Below, piece after piece: positions 8,949 to 17,254 of a stretch of DNA of 64,000 nucleotides. Each line of letters begins with the position of its first letter. The first letter of the stretch is position 1. Origin of the DNA: JACVRX01 sp963819885 (lineage in GTDB: Bacteria; Actinomycetota; Actinomycetes; Jiangellales; Jiangellaceae); contig CAWFXV010000030.1 in NCBI GenBank assembly GCA_963819885.1, positions 347,284 to 411,283 of the forward strand, written 5' to 3'. Both the position numbers and the translations under genes were made by a program. Below the pieces are notes generated by a model. It did not search any database, had not been told where the DNA came from, and saw nothing but the letters and a program-made list of their open reading frames with translations.

Positions 8949-9565
8949 CCGGCTTCCTCGACCGGAACGAGATCGGCTGGGCCGACCATGCCGTCCGGAC
9001 CTGGCAACCACAGCCATGCCGTCCGAGGCGGGCCCTTCCCCTCGACCACCACCTGGACCCGGCGTCCGCGCAGATGTCCGTGCCCGTCAGAGAGGCCGGT
9101 CCACAGCGACGACGCCACCCGCAACCGCAGGTGCGCTCCCTCCCAGGGACCGGTCACCACCAAGACGGCGCCATGGCGGCGAGCGTGTGCGGTCAGCCTT
9201 CGTACCTGAACCGCCGACGGGTTCACTGGTGGGCGGAGTAGTACCAGCTCGACCGCACCGAGCATGGTGGCAACGACCTCTGGCCATCGCTCCCCCGCCT
9301 CGTCGACCAGCAGCAGCCGTTGTGGATCCACCCCCATCGCGACCCCCGCCAGCACCCCGAGATCCGGCATACCGACGGCCGCGCACCAGGCCCCATCTGC
9401 TGATACTCCAGCCGCCAGCGCCGTGGCCAGCGCTCCGATGCCGTCGACCGACATCACCTGGCCGCGGCGCAGCCCGGGCAATACACCGCGCAACGCCGGG
9501 AGCACCGGCAGCAGGTCGGGCTCCGCGACAACGGCGTCGGGAGTCGGAGCCAGCAGTGCGGTCAC
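8945..9565 (-). CDS. imuA': ImuA', RecA-fold accessory protein of the mutasome
   Basis: 206 residues, a degenerate RecA-like protein (LPGLRRGQVMSVDGIGALATALAAGV replaces a proper Walker A; LLLVDEAGERWPEVVATML). In mycobacteria ImuA' associates with ImuB and is needed for DnaE2-dependent mutagenesis. I chose GTG at 9565: the LexA box (9576-9591) and a TTGACT -35 (9595-9600) put the -10 near 9572-9577 and transcription start at about this codon, giving a leaderless message. A TTG at 9583 would lie inside the LexA box and is unlikely. Confidence 0.87.
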   Translation of the reverse strand: MTALLAPTPDAVVAEPDLLPVLPALRGVLPGLRRGQVMSVDGIGALATALAAGVSADGAWCAAVGMPDLGVLAGVAMGVDPQRLLLVDEAGERWPEVVATMLGAVELVLLRPPVNPSAVQVRRLTAHARRHGAVLVVTGPWEGAHLRLRVASSLWTGLSDGHGHLRGRRVQVVVEGKGPPRTAWLWLPGPDGMVGPADLVPVEEAG

Positions 9566-9575
9566 TGCTCCACTG

Positions 9576-9600
9576 TCGAACAAATGTTCGACTCAGTCAA
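9576..9600 (-). promoter_or_regulatory. LexA (SOS) box and promoter of imuA'-imuB
   Basis: TCGAACAAATGTTCGA at 9576-9591 has two perfect LexA half-sites. On the minus strand a TTGACT -35 lies at 9595-9600, three bases before the box, so the box fills the -35/-10 spacer. It differs from the box at 3202-3217 only in the four central bases. Confidence 0.92.
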
Positions 9601-9624
9601 GCGCCATGGTGCACGGCCGTCCGA

Positions 9625-10059
9625 CTACGTGTCGGCAACGAAGATGCAGAACGGATGTCCGGCAGGATCGGCGTAGACGCGTAGGGGCTCCTCGGGATCG
9701 TCGGAGCGGTCGTAGAGCAGTCGGGCACCGAGAGCCAATGCCTGCTCGTGCTGGAGGTCGAGCTCCGCTGCCGTCGGCACCGTCAGATCCAGATGCAGCT
9801 GCTGTGGGATCGGACCCTCCGGCCAGGTCGCCGCCGGCAACACTGCGACCTGTTGGAACGCCAGGCAGGGGTTCCCGGCGGCGTCCCGCAGGCACAACCA
9901 GTCCTGACCCACCGGGTCTGGCTCACCGGGAGCGGGCGGCTCATCCCCGGGCCGGTACTTCAGGTCCAACAGTTGGCGGTAGAACTCCGCCAGCAGTCGC
10001 GCATCGGTGCAGTCGAGGACGACCTGCCGAAGCTGCGGGAATCCTTGCTCCGCAAGCAC
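9625..10059 (-). CDS. VOC family (glyoxalase/bleomycin-resistance type) protein
   Basis: 144 residues, single VOC fold: VVLDCTDARLLAEFYRQLLDLKY at the N-terminus, QLHLDLTV in the middle, and VYADPAGHPFCIFV at the C-terminus. The GTG at 10059 is preceded by GAAGGAGG seven bases away, which fixes this start over upstream alternatives. Such proteins bind a divalent metal and act on small substrates; no specific reaction can be assigned. It is transcribed towards the imuA' promoter. Confidence 0.85.
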   Translation of the reverse strand: MLAEQGFPQLRQVVLDCTDARLLAEFYRQLLDLKYRPGDEPPAPGEPDPVGQDWLCLRDAAGNPCLAFQQVAVLPAATWPEGPIPQQLHLDLTVPTAAELDLQHEQALALGARLLYDRSDDPEEPLRVYADPAGHPFCIFVADT

Positions 10060-10100
10060 AGGGCCTCCTTCATGTCGACCCGTCACAGTACGCTCGTCCC

Positions 10101-10379
10101 ATGGGCGTGCTCGTCAGCCTCGCGACCGTCTTGGCGGTGCCAACAGATCTGCCTGGCGGCACGACGGCAGCCCTCGCTGTGGCCGCGCTGGCGGCCGTGA
10201 CCGCGGTCCTGCTGGCGGTCGCCTCGCAGGCGGCACAACCACCTCGACTGTCCTGGCCCGCCCTTCGTGCGGCCACTCGTCAGCGGTCTGAGCAGACGAT
10301 CTTCCTCCGGTTGCGCGACCCGGACGCAGCCGGGCGACCGCAACCGCGTGCACCAGCGGCTCAGCCCACGGCCGGGTAG
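10101..10379 (+). CDS. DUF6412-type small membrane protein
   Basis: 92 residues with one or two hydrophobic segments (TAALAVAALAAVTAVLLAVASQAA) and a basic proline/arginine-rich tail (TRQRSEQTIFLRLRDPDAAGRP). I recognise it as the short protein that commonly precedes a YidC-like gene in actinobacteria; function unknown. ATG at 10101. The YidC-like gene starts 61 bases downstream, probably in the same transcript. Confidence 0.7.
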   Translation: MGVLVSLATVLAVPTDLPGGTTAALAVAALAAVTAVLLAVASQAAQPPRLSWPALRAATRQRSEQTIFLRLRDPDAAGRPQPRAPAAQPTAG

Positions 10380-10440
10380 GGCTTTCACCCCTCACTCGTG
10401 CCGTCTCGTCGACCGTTTTCCATCCGACGAGGGGCCGACC

Positions 10441-11142
10441 ATGTATTCCTTTCCTCCTATCGCGGCCGCGATCGGTGTGTTACACACCGTCGTCGCCGGC
10501 CTGGTGTCACTGCTCGACCCGTTTCTCGGTGCAGCCAGCGCAACGGCGGCAATCGTCGCCCTGGTCGTGGCCATTCGTGCGCTGCTGCTTCCGCTCGGCT
10601 ATGCCCAGGTTCGCGCCGAACAGACCCGGACCCGGTTGGCGCCGAAGGTGCGGGAGATCCAGCGCAAGTACCGAAACGATCCCGAGCGGCTACAGCGCGA
10701 GCTGGCCGCGTTCTATGCGCGCGAGCAGACGACCCCGTTGGCCGGCTGCCTGCCCGCTCTGGCCCAGGCTCCCGTCTTCACCGTGCTGTACGGGCTGTTC
10801 CTCGTCCAGGAGGTCGAGGGAGAGCCCAACGGCCTGCTCGGCCATGAATTGGCCGGGGTGTCGCTCGGGTCTCGACTCGCGGATATGGCTGCCGATCCGC
10901 ACGTCCTGGTCTTCGCCGCACTCCTCGCACTGCTCGCGCTGGTGGCCTGGGCGACCCGACGGATCACGCCGAGGATCGACACACCGGGAGCGGGGCTGAT
11001 CCGCTGGCTGCCGTTCGGGACACTTGCCATCGCGGCGTTCGTGCCGCTGGCCGCCGGGATCTATCTGCTCGCCAGCACTGCGTGGACGGTCGGCGAACGT
11101 GTCGTGCTGCGTCGGATCGTGGCCGGCAAGGGTGCCGGCTAG
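10441..11142 (+). CDS. YidC/Oxa1-family membrane insertase paralogue
   Basis: 233 residues with about five membrane spans. Core family motifs are present: ALLLPLGYAQVRAEQTRTRLAPKVREIQRKY at the first span-loop junction, PLAGCLPALAQAPVFTVLYGLF, and later hydrophobic spans. It lacks the large periplasmic domain of proteobacterial YidC and is shorter than the housekeeping actinobacterial YidC (usually 300-400 residues next to rpmH-rnpA), so it is probably a secondary paralogue. It inserts membrane proteins laterally. Coupled with the small DUF6412 gene upstream. Confidence 0.85.
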   Translation: MYSFPPIAAAIGVLHTVVAGLVSLLDPFLGAASATAAIVALVVAIRALLLPLGYAQVRAEQTRTRLAPKVREIQRKYRNDPERLQRELAAFYAREQTTPLAGCLPALAQAPVFTVLYGLFLVQEVEGEPNGLLGHELAGVSLGSRLADMAADPHVLVFAALLALLALVAWATRRITPRIDTPGAGLIRWLPFGTLAIAAFVPLAAGIYLLASTAWTVGERVVLRRIVAGKGAG

Positions 11143-11444
11143 CTCTCCGGCGGTGACTGTTTCTGCCGACGCCCGGTCGCCTGCTCCCAGGCCGTGAGCT
11201 GCCGCTCGAGCGCCTTCATGATCTCGAACACCTGACTCGGCGGCACTCTGACCCGGGACACGATCTGGGCCTGGGCGGTCGTTACCTTCGTGCCGTCGTC
11301 TCCTTCGACGAGGGTCGGCGGGCGAGCCAGCGCGGCGAAGTCGAACGTGAAGACGTCATTGGTGTGCCAGACGCTGACGAAGTCCGCGTACACACCAGGG
11401 ACCTGCTCGTCGGGCATCGACACACGCATCTGCGGCTGGGTCAT
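11139..11444 (-). CDS. DUF3467 domain protein
   Basis: 101 residues. DUF3467 pattern: VPGVYADFVSVWHTNDVFTFDFAAL, then SRVRVPPSQVFEIMKALERQLTAWE. Small cytoplasmic protein of unknown function, widely conserved in actinobacteria. Its stop overlaps the YidC-like stop by four bases in convergent orientation. Confidence 0.8.
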   Translation of the reverse strand: MTQPQMRVSMPDEQVPGVYADFVSVWHTNDVFTFDFAALARPPTLVEGDDGTKVTTAQAQIVSRVRVPPSQVFEIMKALERQLTAWEQATGRRQKQSPPES

Positions 11445-11527
11445 GGTCTAAGGATGGCCGCCCGAGGTCGGTCATGGTGCGATCGGGACGCGGGACTTGA
11501 TGAGCGGGAGTTTGCCCACCGCGGCTC

Positions 11528-11635
11528 ATGTCGTGGAAGACGGGGTTGTGGCAGCAGTTGTATGCCGCGCTCAAGGCGGAGGCCATGCTGGCGGAAATAG
11601 GCGTCGCACCCCCGCCGTTAGAGTCGCCGACGTGA
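11528..11635 (+). CDS. Candidate 35-residue leader ORF coupled to prolyl oligopeptidase
   Basis: ATG at 11528 opens a 35-codon frame (begins MSWKTGLWQQLYAALKAEAM) whose TGA overlaps the GTG start of the peptidase gene by four bases (GTGA). That arrangement is typical of translational coupling. No strong ribosome binding site precedes it, only GCGGGAG about 15 bases upstream. No homologue is recognised. It could be a genuine small protein or chance. Confidence 0.35.
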   Translation: MSWKTGLWQQLYAALKAEAMLAEIGVAPPPLESPT

Positions 11636-13719
11636 CGTATCCGCCCGCGCCCCGTGGTGATGACGCCGACGTCTTGCACGGGGTCAGGGTCCCGGACCCA
11701 TACCGTCGCCTGGAGGATCCCTCCGACCCCGCGACGATCGAATGGTCACGCGCGCAGGCAGATCTGCTGGCGACACACCGGGCCACGTGGACAGATCGGC
11801 CCCGCTTTCGCGACCGGCTCGCCGAACTGCTCGCAGCGGGTTCGGTCAGCACGCCGGCGTGGCGGTACGAGCGGGCGTTCTTCACCCGACGAACAGCAGA
11901 TCAGGAGCACGCGGTGCTGCTCACTATCGACTCGGACGCCACCGAACGCGTGCTGGTCGACCCGATCGTCGTCGACCCCAGCGGTGCAACGACGCTCGAC
12001 GCGTGGCAGCCGTCACAGCAGGGTGACCTGCTCGCCTACCAGCTGTCTGTGGGCGGCACCGAGGAGTCGGTGCTCCGCGTGCTCGACGTTGTGAACGGCC
12101 AGGATGTCGACGGACCGATCGACCGGGCGCGCTACTCCCCGGTTGCCTGGCTGCCCGATGGCAAGGCGTTTTACTACGTCCGCCGACTGCCTGCGGATGC
12201 AATACCTGCTGGTGAGGAGCAGTTCCACCGGCGGGTCTACCTGCACCGGCTCGGCACCGACCCCGGGCAGGACATCGAGCTGTTCGGCGGTGGGCTCTCG
12301 AAGACGAACTACTACGGCGTGCATGTCAGTCGTGACGGACGCTGGCTGGTCGTTACCGCCGCGGAAGGAACGGCACCGCGCAACGACGTGTGGCTCGCGG
12401 ATCTTTCGGCTTCCACTCCAGAGGCGCCCCAGCTCGAGCCGGTCCAGGTCGGCGTCGATGCCAGGGCCTACCCGCACGTGGGCCGAGACGGACGACTGTA
12501 CGTCTGGACCGACCGGGACGCCTCGCGTGGTCGGCTCGCGGTCGCCGACCCGTCTCGACCCGGTCCGGAGACATGGCATGACCTGCTGCCCGAAGACCCC
12601 GAGGCCGTGCTCGAGGATTATTCGATCCTCGACGATCTCGACCGGCCGGTGCTGCTGGCGAGCTGGACTCGACATGGGCTGTCCGAGCTCTCCGTCCACG
12701 ACCTCAGTAGTGGGCATCGCATGACGACGCTCGGTCTACCCGGTCTCGGCAGCATCGGCGGGCTGTCCGAACGCCCGGAGGGCGGACACGAGGCCTGGTT
12801 TGCCTACACCGATCACACGACGCCCGTCGTCGTCCTGCATTACGACGGCAAGACGGCAGAGGTCGACACCTGGGCGCAGAGCCCTGGGGTGGTCACCGTC
12901 CCGAAGGTGCGCTCGAGGCAGGTCGTCTACCAGTCCGCGGACGGTACCGACGTCCGGATGATCATCCTCTCCCCTGGCACCGTCGTCGACAGGCCCGACC
13001 AGCCATCTTGGCGGCCGAGGCCCACGGTTCTGTATGGCTATGGCGGTTTCGGGCTCCCACTCACGCCTGCCTATTCGGCCAGCGTCCTGGCCTGGGTCGA
13101 GGCCGGCGGCGTGTGGGCGATCGCCGGCTTGCGTGGTGGAGGAGAAGAAGGCGAGGCCTGGCACCGGGTCGGGATGCGCGAGCACAAGCAGAACGTCTTC
13201 GACGACTTCCACGCCGCTGCGAGATACCTCGTCGACGAGGGCTGGACGACGCCGGAGCAGCTCGGGATCTCCGGCGGCTCCAACGGCGGGCTGCTCGTGG
13301 GCGCCGCGTTGACCCAGCACCCGGAGCTCTATCGGGCCGTGGTCTGCTCGGCGCCGCTGTTGGACATGGTCCGCTACGAGCAATTCGGGCTCGGCGCCAC
13401 CTGGTCCGACGAGTACGGCAGCGCCGCCCTGCCCACCGAGCTGGGCTGGCTGCTCTCCTACTCGCCGTATCACCACGTCCGCGACGGGGTGGTCTATCCG
13501 GCGGTGCTGTTCACCGTCTTCGACGGCGACACGCGGGTGGACACCATGCACGCCCGGAAGATGTGCGCCGCCGTGCAGGCCGCCACGGCCGCCGACCCGG
13601 CGACGCGTCCCATCCTGCTGCGGGCGGAGGGGGACGTGGGGCACGGCGCCCGCGCGGTCTCCCGGACTGTGGAGCTCGCTGCCGACCAGCTTGGGTTTCT
13701 CTCCGCACACCTGGACTAA
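11632..13719 (+). CDS. Prolyl oligopeptidase (S9A)
   Basis: 695 residues. N-terminal seven-bladed propeller domain, starting with the typical PDPYRRLEDPSDPATIEW, then an alpha/beta-hydrolase domain. The catalytic triad is visible: Ser550 in GGSNGG, Asp633 in FDGDTRVD and His671 in GDVGHGAR. Cytoplasmic endopeptidase cutting after proline in short peptides. GTG at 11632 is chosen because homology begins at its YPPAPRGDDADVLHGV and because it overlaps the 35-codon leader. A longer frame upstream (from 11497) has no family similarity. Confidence 0.92.
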   Translation: MTYPPAPRGDDADVLHGVRVPDPYRRLEDPSDPATIEWSRAQADLLATHRATWTDRPRFRDRLAELLAAGSVSTPAWRYERAFFTRRTADQEHAVLLTIDSDATERVLVDPIVVDPSGATTLDAWQPSQQGDLLAYQLSVGGTEESVLRVLDVVNGQDVDGPIDRARYSPVAWLPDGKAFYYVRRLPADAIPAGEEQFHRRVYLHRLGTDPGQDIELFGGGLSKTNYYGVHVSRDGRWLVVTAAEGTAPRNDVWLADLSASTPEAPQLEPVQVGVDARAYPHVGRDGRLYVWTDRDASRGRLAVADPSRPGPETWHDLLPEDPEAVLEDYSILDDLDRPVLLASWTRHGLSELSVHDLSSGHRMTTLGLPGLGSIGGLSERPEGGHEAWFAYTDHTTPVVVLHYDGKTAEVDTWAQSPGVVTVPKVRSRQVVYQSADGTDVRMIILSPGTVVDRPDQPSWRPRPTVLYGYGGFGLPLTPAYSASVLAWVEAGGVWAIAGLRGGGEEGEAWHRVGMREHKQNVFDDFHAAARYLVDEGWTTPEQLGISGGSNGGLLVGAALTQHPELYRAVVCSAPLLDMVRYEQFGLGATWSDEYGSAALPTELGWLLSYSPYHHVRDGVVYPAVLFTVFDGDTRVDTMHARKMCAAVQAATAADPATRPILLRAEGDVGHGARAVSRTVELAADQLGFLSAHLD

Positions 13720-13729
13720 CGTTCGCACG

Positions 13730-14650
13730 ATGGTGCTGACCACGGGCACGCAGGACGGCGAGCAGCCCGAGCGGTTCAGCGAGGACTGGTGGGTCGACGT
13801 CCTGCTCGACAACCCCCTCAAGCTCGCCGGCTTGCTGCTGATTGCAATCCTGACGCGCTATCTGCTGCACCGACTCATCGACCGCGGCGTCGCGCGAGCA
13901 GCAGCAGCGGAACCGCCGGATCGGCTGCTCGGTTCGCGGCGGGCCGCCCGAGTGGTACTCGGCGGCACGGGGGTGTACTCCGAGCGCCGGGCGTTGCGGG
14001 CAGCCACCCTTGGATCGCTGCTGAAGAGCATCATCACGGTCACCATCGCCGTGATCGTGGTCGTCATGGCCATGGAGATCCTCGGCTACCCGATCGGGCC
14101 GCTGCTCGCGTCGGCCGGAATTCTCGGCGTCGCGCTCGGCTTCGGAGCGCAGAACCTCGTCAAGGACTTCCTTGGTGGCATCTTCATGCTTCTCGAAGAT
14201 GAGTACGGCGTCGGCGACGTCATCGACATGGGGCAGGCGAGCGGCACCGTGGAGGGAGTCGGGCTGCGAGTCACACGGCTACGGGCCGTCGACGGAACCG
14301 TCTGGTACGTGCGCAACGGCGAAGTCGTCCGGGTCGGAAACTCGAGCCATGGATGGGCCAGGGCAGTGCTCGACGTGCCGGTTGCCTACGGCGAGGACAG
14401 CGAACGCGCGCGGGCGCTGATCGATCGTGTTGCGCGCGAACTCGCTGCCGATCCGGAGTGGAGCGAACATGTGCTCGAGGATCCCGAGGTCTGGGGCGTC
14501 GAGGACGTCCAAGCCGACGCGTACCTGCTCCGCCTGGTCGTCAAGACCGAACCACTGCAGCAGTGGCCCGTCGCGAGGGAGCTCCGCGAGCGAATCATGC
14601 GTACGTTCGCCGCCGAAGGTGTGCCGATCTCCAGCGCCAGCCCAGGCTAA
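13730..14650 (+). CDS. Small-conductance mechanosensitive channel (MscS family)
   Basis: 306 residues. Three membrane spans, with the pore-lining helix GPLLASAGILGVALGFGAQ followed by NLVKDFLGGIFMLLEDEYGVGD, the MscS hallmark. Then the beta domain (GVGLRVTRLRAVDGTVWYVRNGEV) and a C-terminal alpha/beta domain. It opens on membrane tension to release solutes. ATG at 13730, ten bases after the oligopeptidase stop, so probably cotranscribed. Convergent with osmC, stops overlapping by four bases. Confidence 0.92.
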   Translation: MVLTTGTQDGEQPERFSEDWWVDVLLDNPLKLAGLLLIAILTRYLLHRLIDRGVARAAAAEPPDRLLGSRRAARVVLGGTGVYSERRALRAATLGSLLKSIITVTIAVIVVVMAMEILGYPIGPLLASAGILGVALGFGAQNLVKDFLGGIFMLLEDEYGVGDVIDMGQASGTVEGVGLRVTRLRAVDGTVWYVRNGEVVRVGNSSHGWARAVLDVPVAYGEDSERARALIDRVARELAADPEWSEHVLEDPEVWGVEDVQADAYLLRLVVKTEPLQQWPVARELRERIMRTFAAEGVPISSASPG

Positions 14651-15072
14651 GCGAGCGAAGCGTCCAAGGTGATCGTCGTTCCGGTCAGCGCCTTGCTGAC
14701 CGGGCAGTTCTGCTTGGCGTCCTCTGCGGCGGCCTGGAAGTCCTCAGCGCTAATGCCCGGCACGTCGCCACGAACGGTGATGTGGACCCCGGTGATACCG
14801 GTGCCCGGCTGGAACGTGACGTCGGCAGTGGTCTGCAGCGACGTCGGCGGGGTCCCCGCCTTGGCCAGCCCACCGGACAGCTGCATCGAATAGCACGACG
14901 AGTGGGCTGCCGCGATCAGCTCCTCCGGTGACGTTCGGCCGTTCGGCTCCTCCGCGCGGGACGCCCAGGTGACGTCGTAGGTGCCCAGCTTCGACGACTC
15001 CAGCGACACTTGGCCCGAGCCCTCGAACAACGAGCCCTGCCATTGAGTCGTGGCGGTGCGGGTGGTGGCCAT
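14647..15072 (-). CDS. OsmC family organic hydroperoxide-type peroxiredoxin
   Basis: 141 residues. Both redox cysteines are present: one in HSSCYSMQLS and one in QNCPVSKAL. N-terminus ATTQWQGSLFEGSGQVSLESS is typical of OsmC rather than Ohr. It reduces organic hydroperoxides with thiol cofactors. ATG at 15072 is preceded by GGAGG. Upstream in-frame codons to 15111 are not conserved. Confidence 0.9.
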   Translation of the reverse strand: MATTRTATTQWQGSLFEGSGQVSLESSKLGTYDVTWASRAEEPNGRTSPEELIAAAHSSCYSMQLSGGLAKAGTPPTSLQTTADVTFQPGTGITGVHITVRGDVPGISAEDFQAAAEDAKQNCPVSKALTGTTITLDASLA

Positions 15073-15140
15073 GCCGGTTCCTCCAAGGTCGAACTGCCGA
15101 TGTGTGCCCATCCTGCCCCTCCCCTAGCCGGCTTGCGAGA

Positions 15141-15552
15141 ATGAGCGGCGTGAGCGAGCAGGCCAAGGTGGAATCTGGGACCTTCTACGACGCCGTAGGC
15201 GGGCACGAGACGTTTCGGCGGCTGGTCCACCGGTTCTACCAGGGCGTGGCCGACGATCCGGTGCTGCGGCCGCTCTATCCAGGCGATGACCTCGGCTCCG
15301 GCCGAAGAGCGGCTGCGGATGTTCCTGGAGCAGTACTGGGGCGGTCCGACGACGTACTCCGAGCAGCGCGGGCATCCCCGGCTGCGGATGCGACATGCGC
15401 CGTTCAAGATCAATCCGGCGGCGCGCGAGCAATGGCTGCACCACATGCGGATCGCCGTCGAGTCTCTGCAACTCCCGGCGGAGCAGCACGCACTCTTGTG
15501 GGACTACCTGCAGCGTGCGGCGCATTCGATGGTCAACACGTTCGAAGACTGA
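15141..15552 (+). CDS. glbO: Truncated haemoglobin, group II (GlbO), frameshifted
   Basis: About 136 residues after removal of one base near 15294-15296. N-terminal half: FYDAVGGHETFRRLVHRFYQGVADDPVLRPLYP. C-terminal half in the next frame: PAEERLRMFLEQYWGGPTTY, then GHPRLRMRHAPFKI with the proximal histidine, and a TrHbO tail HALLWDYLQRAAHSMVN. It binds oxygen/NO and protects respiration. Gene order glbO-aglA matches M. tuberculosis Rv2470-Rv2471, which supports identity. The joint sits in a GGCTCCGG stretch, so sequence error is plausible. Confidence 0.85.
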
Positions 15553-15573
15553 CCGCACGCGTAGGCTCGCCCG

Positions 15574-17247
15574 GTGACCCAGGGATTCACCAACAACCCC
15601 ACCCAAGACCGGGCATGGTGGCGCGAAGCCGTCGTCTACCAGGTGTACATCCGTTCCTTCGCGGACGGGACCGGCGATGGTGTGGGCGATATCGCCGGCA
15701 TCCGGTCACGGCTGCCCTATCTGCGCGACCTCGGCGTCGACGCGATTTGGATCACCCCGTGGTATCCGTCGCCAATGAACGATGGTGGGTACGACGTGGC
15801 CGACTACCGCGACATCGCGGCAGAGTTCGGCACGTTGGCAAGTGCCGACACGCTGATCCGCGAGTCGCATGCCCACGGGCTGCGGGTCATCATCGACGTC
15901 GTCCCGAACCACACGTCTCACCGGCACCGGTGGTTCGCGTCAGCGCTGGCGGCCAGACCTGGCTCGCCGGAACGGGACCGGTACCTGTTCCGGCCCGGCC
16001 GCGGGCCGAATGGCGACCTTCCACCCAACAACTGGCGCAGCTTGTTCGGTGGGCCTGGTTGGACTCGCGTGACCGAGCGCGACGGCTCATCCGGCGATTG
16101 GTATCTGCATCTGTTCGACGTGACCCAGCCGGACCTGAACTGGTCGAACCGCGACGTTCGCGACGAGTTCGTCGACGTCTTGCGGTTCTGGTTCGACCGC
16201 GGGATCGACGGCTTCCGGATCGACGTGGCGCACGGGCTGGTCAAGGACCCCGCCCTGCCCGACCTGCACTACGACGAGGAAACCGGGCACCCGGTGGGAA
16301 CGCACGCCGCGGGCGCACACCCCTTCAACGACCGCGACGACCTGCAGGAGATCTACCAGGAATGGCGGGCCGTGGCCGACACGTACAACCCGCCGCGGGT
16401 CTTCGTTGCCGAGGCCTGGGTCGACTCGCCGGAACGGCTGAAGCGATACGTGCATCCCGAGCGACTGCACCTGGCCTTCGACTTCGACTATCTGCAGGCG
16501 CCGTGGTCCGGGCCTGATCTGAGGGCGACCATCGACTCCTCCCGTCGGTCGCGGGCACCGGTCGGGGCATCCAACTCATGGGTGTTGTCCAACCACGACG
16601 TCGAGCGCCACCTCACGCGGTACGGCCGCAAGCAGACCGCCACAAACCTCGGGGAGGACCCGTCGGCCGATCCGGCCGACGTCGACCTGGTACTGGGTAC
16701 TCGCCGCGCCCGTGCGGCGATCATGCTCACCCTCGCCTTGCCGGGAGGTGCGTACGTGTACCAGGGCGAGGAGCTCGGTCTACCCCAGGTGCTGGACCTT
16801 CCAGCATCGGCCCTGCGGGACCCCATCTGGAAGCGCTCGGAACATACCCGGCGCGGGCGGGACGGCTGCCGGGTGCCGATTCCGTGGACCGTCCGCGGTC
16901 CGTCGTTCGGCTTCGGTGTCGACGGATCATGGCTGCCCCAGCCCCCTGCGTGGGGCGACCACTCGGTTCAGGTACAACGCGACGACCCGGACTCCATGCT
17001 CGAGCTCTATCGCCGGCTACTCCGGATGCGCCGCGAGCTTCCGGCGCTCGGTGAGGGCGACCTGACCTGGCTGTCCGACATCGGCCCCGACGTGCTCGCG
17101 TTCAGCCGGGAACCCGAGTTCGCCTGTGCGGTCAACCTCGGATCGGTTCCGATCGAGCTGCCTGAGCACTCCCGGGTGCTGGTCACCAGCGTTCCGCTCG
17201 TGGACGGGCAGCTGCCGACCGACGCCGCTGCCTGGCTGGCCACCTGA
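15574..17247 (+). CDS. aglA: GH13 alpha-glucosidase (AglA-like)
   Basis: 557 residues. Complete GH13 catalytic set: nucleophile Asp217 in GFRIDVAH, acid/base Glu280 in VFVAEAW and Asp342 in LSNHDVERH; substrate-site motif DVVPNHTS near residue 110. The N-terminal WWREAVVYQVYIRSFADG and a C-terminal beta-sandwich are typical of oligo-alpha-glucosidases. It hydrolyses alpha-1,4/1,6-linked gluco-oligosaccharides, intracellular (no signal peptide). GTG at 15574 lies 21 bases after glbO. Confidence 0.93.
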   Translation: MTQGFTNNPTQDRAWWREAVVYQVYIRSFADGTGDGVGDIAGIRSRLPYLRDLGVDAIWITPWYPSPMNDGGYDVADYRDIAAEFGTLASADTLIRESHAHGLRVIIDVVPNHTSHRHRWFASALAARPGSPERDRYLFRPGRGPNGDLPPNNWRSLFGGPGWTRVTERDGSSGDWYLHLFDVTQPDLNWSNRDVRDEFVDVLRFWFDRGIDGFRIDVAHGLVKDPALPDLHYDEETGHPVGTHAAGAHPFNDRDDLQEIYQEWRAVADTYNPPRVFVAEAWVDSPERLKRYVHPERLHLAFDFDYLQAPWSGPDLRATIDSSRRSRAPVGASNSWVLSNHDVERHLTRYGRKQTATNLGEDPSADPADVDLVLGTRRARAAIMLTLALPGGAYVYQGEELGLPQVLDLPASALRDPIWKRSEHTRRGRDGCRVPIPWTVRGPSFGFGVDGSWLPQPPAWGDHSVQVQRDDPDSMLELYRRLLRMRRELPALGEGDLTWLSDIGPDVLAFSREPEFACAVNLGSVPIELPEHSRVLVTSVPLVDGQLPTDAAAWLAT

Positions 17248-17254
17248 ACTGCGT

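Noticed and set aside
7824..9684. Long plus-strand frames opposite imuB and imuA'
   Set aside because: They are Arg/Pro/Gly-rich with no recognisable domain, while the minus strand is fully explained by imuA'-imuB.
13691..13729. N-terminal extension of MscS into the oligopeptidase gene
   Set aside because: It overlaps the 3' end of the peptidase gene; ATG 13730 gives a normal N-terminus.
15102..16517. Long plus-strand frame continuing from the N-terminal half of glbO
   Set aside because: After about residue 63 it leaves globin similarity and reads out of frame through aglA; the globin continues in another frame.
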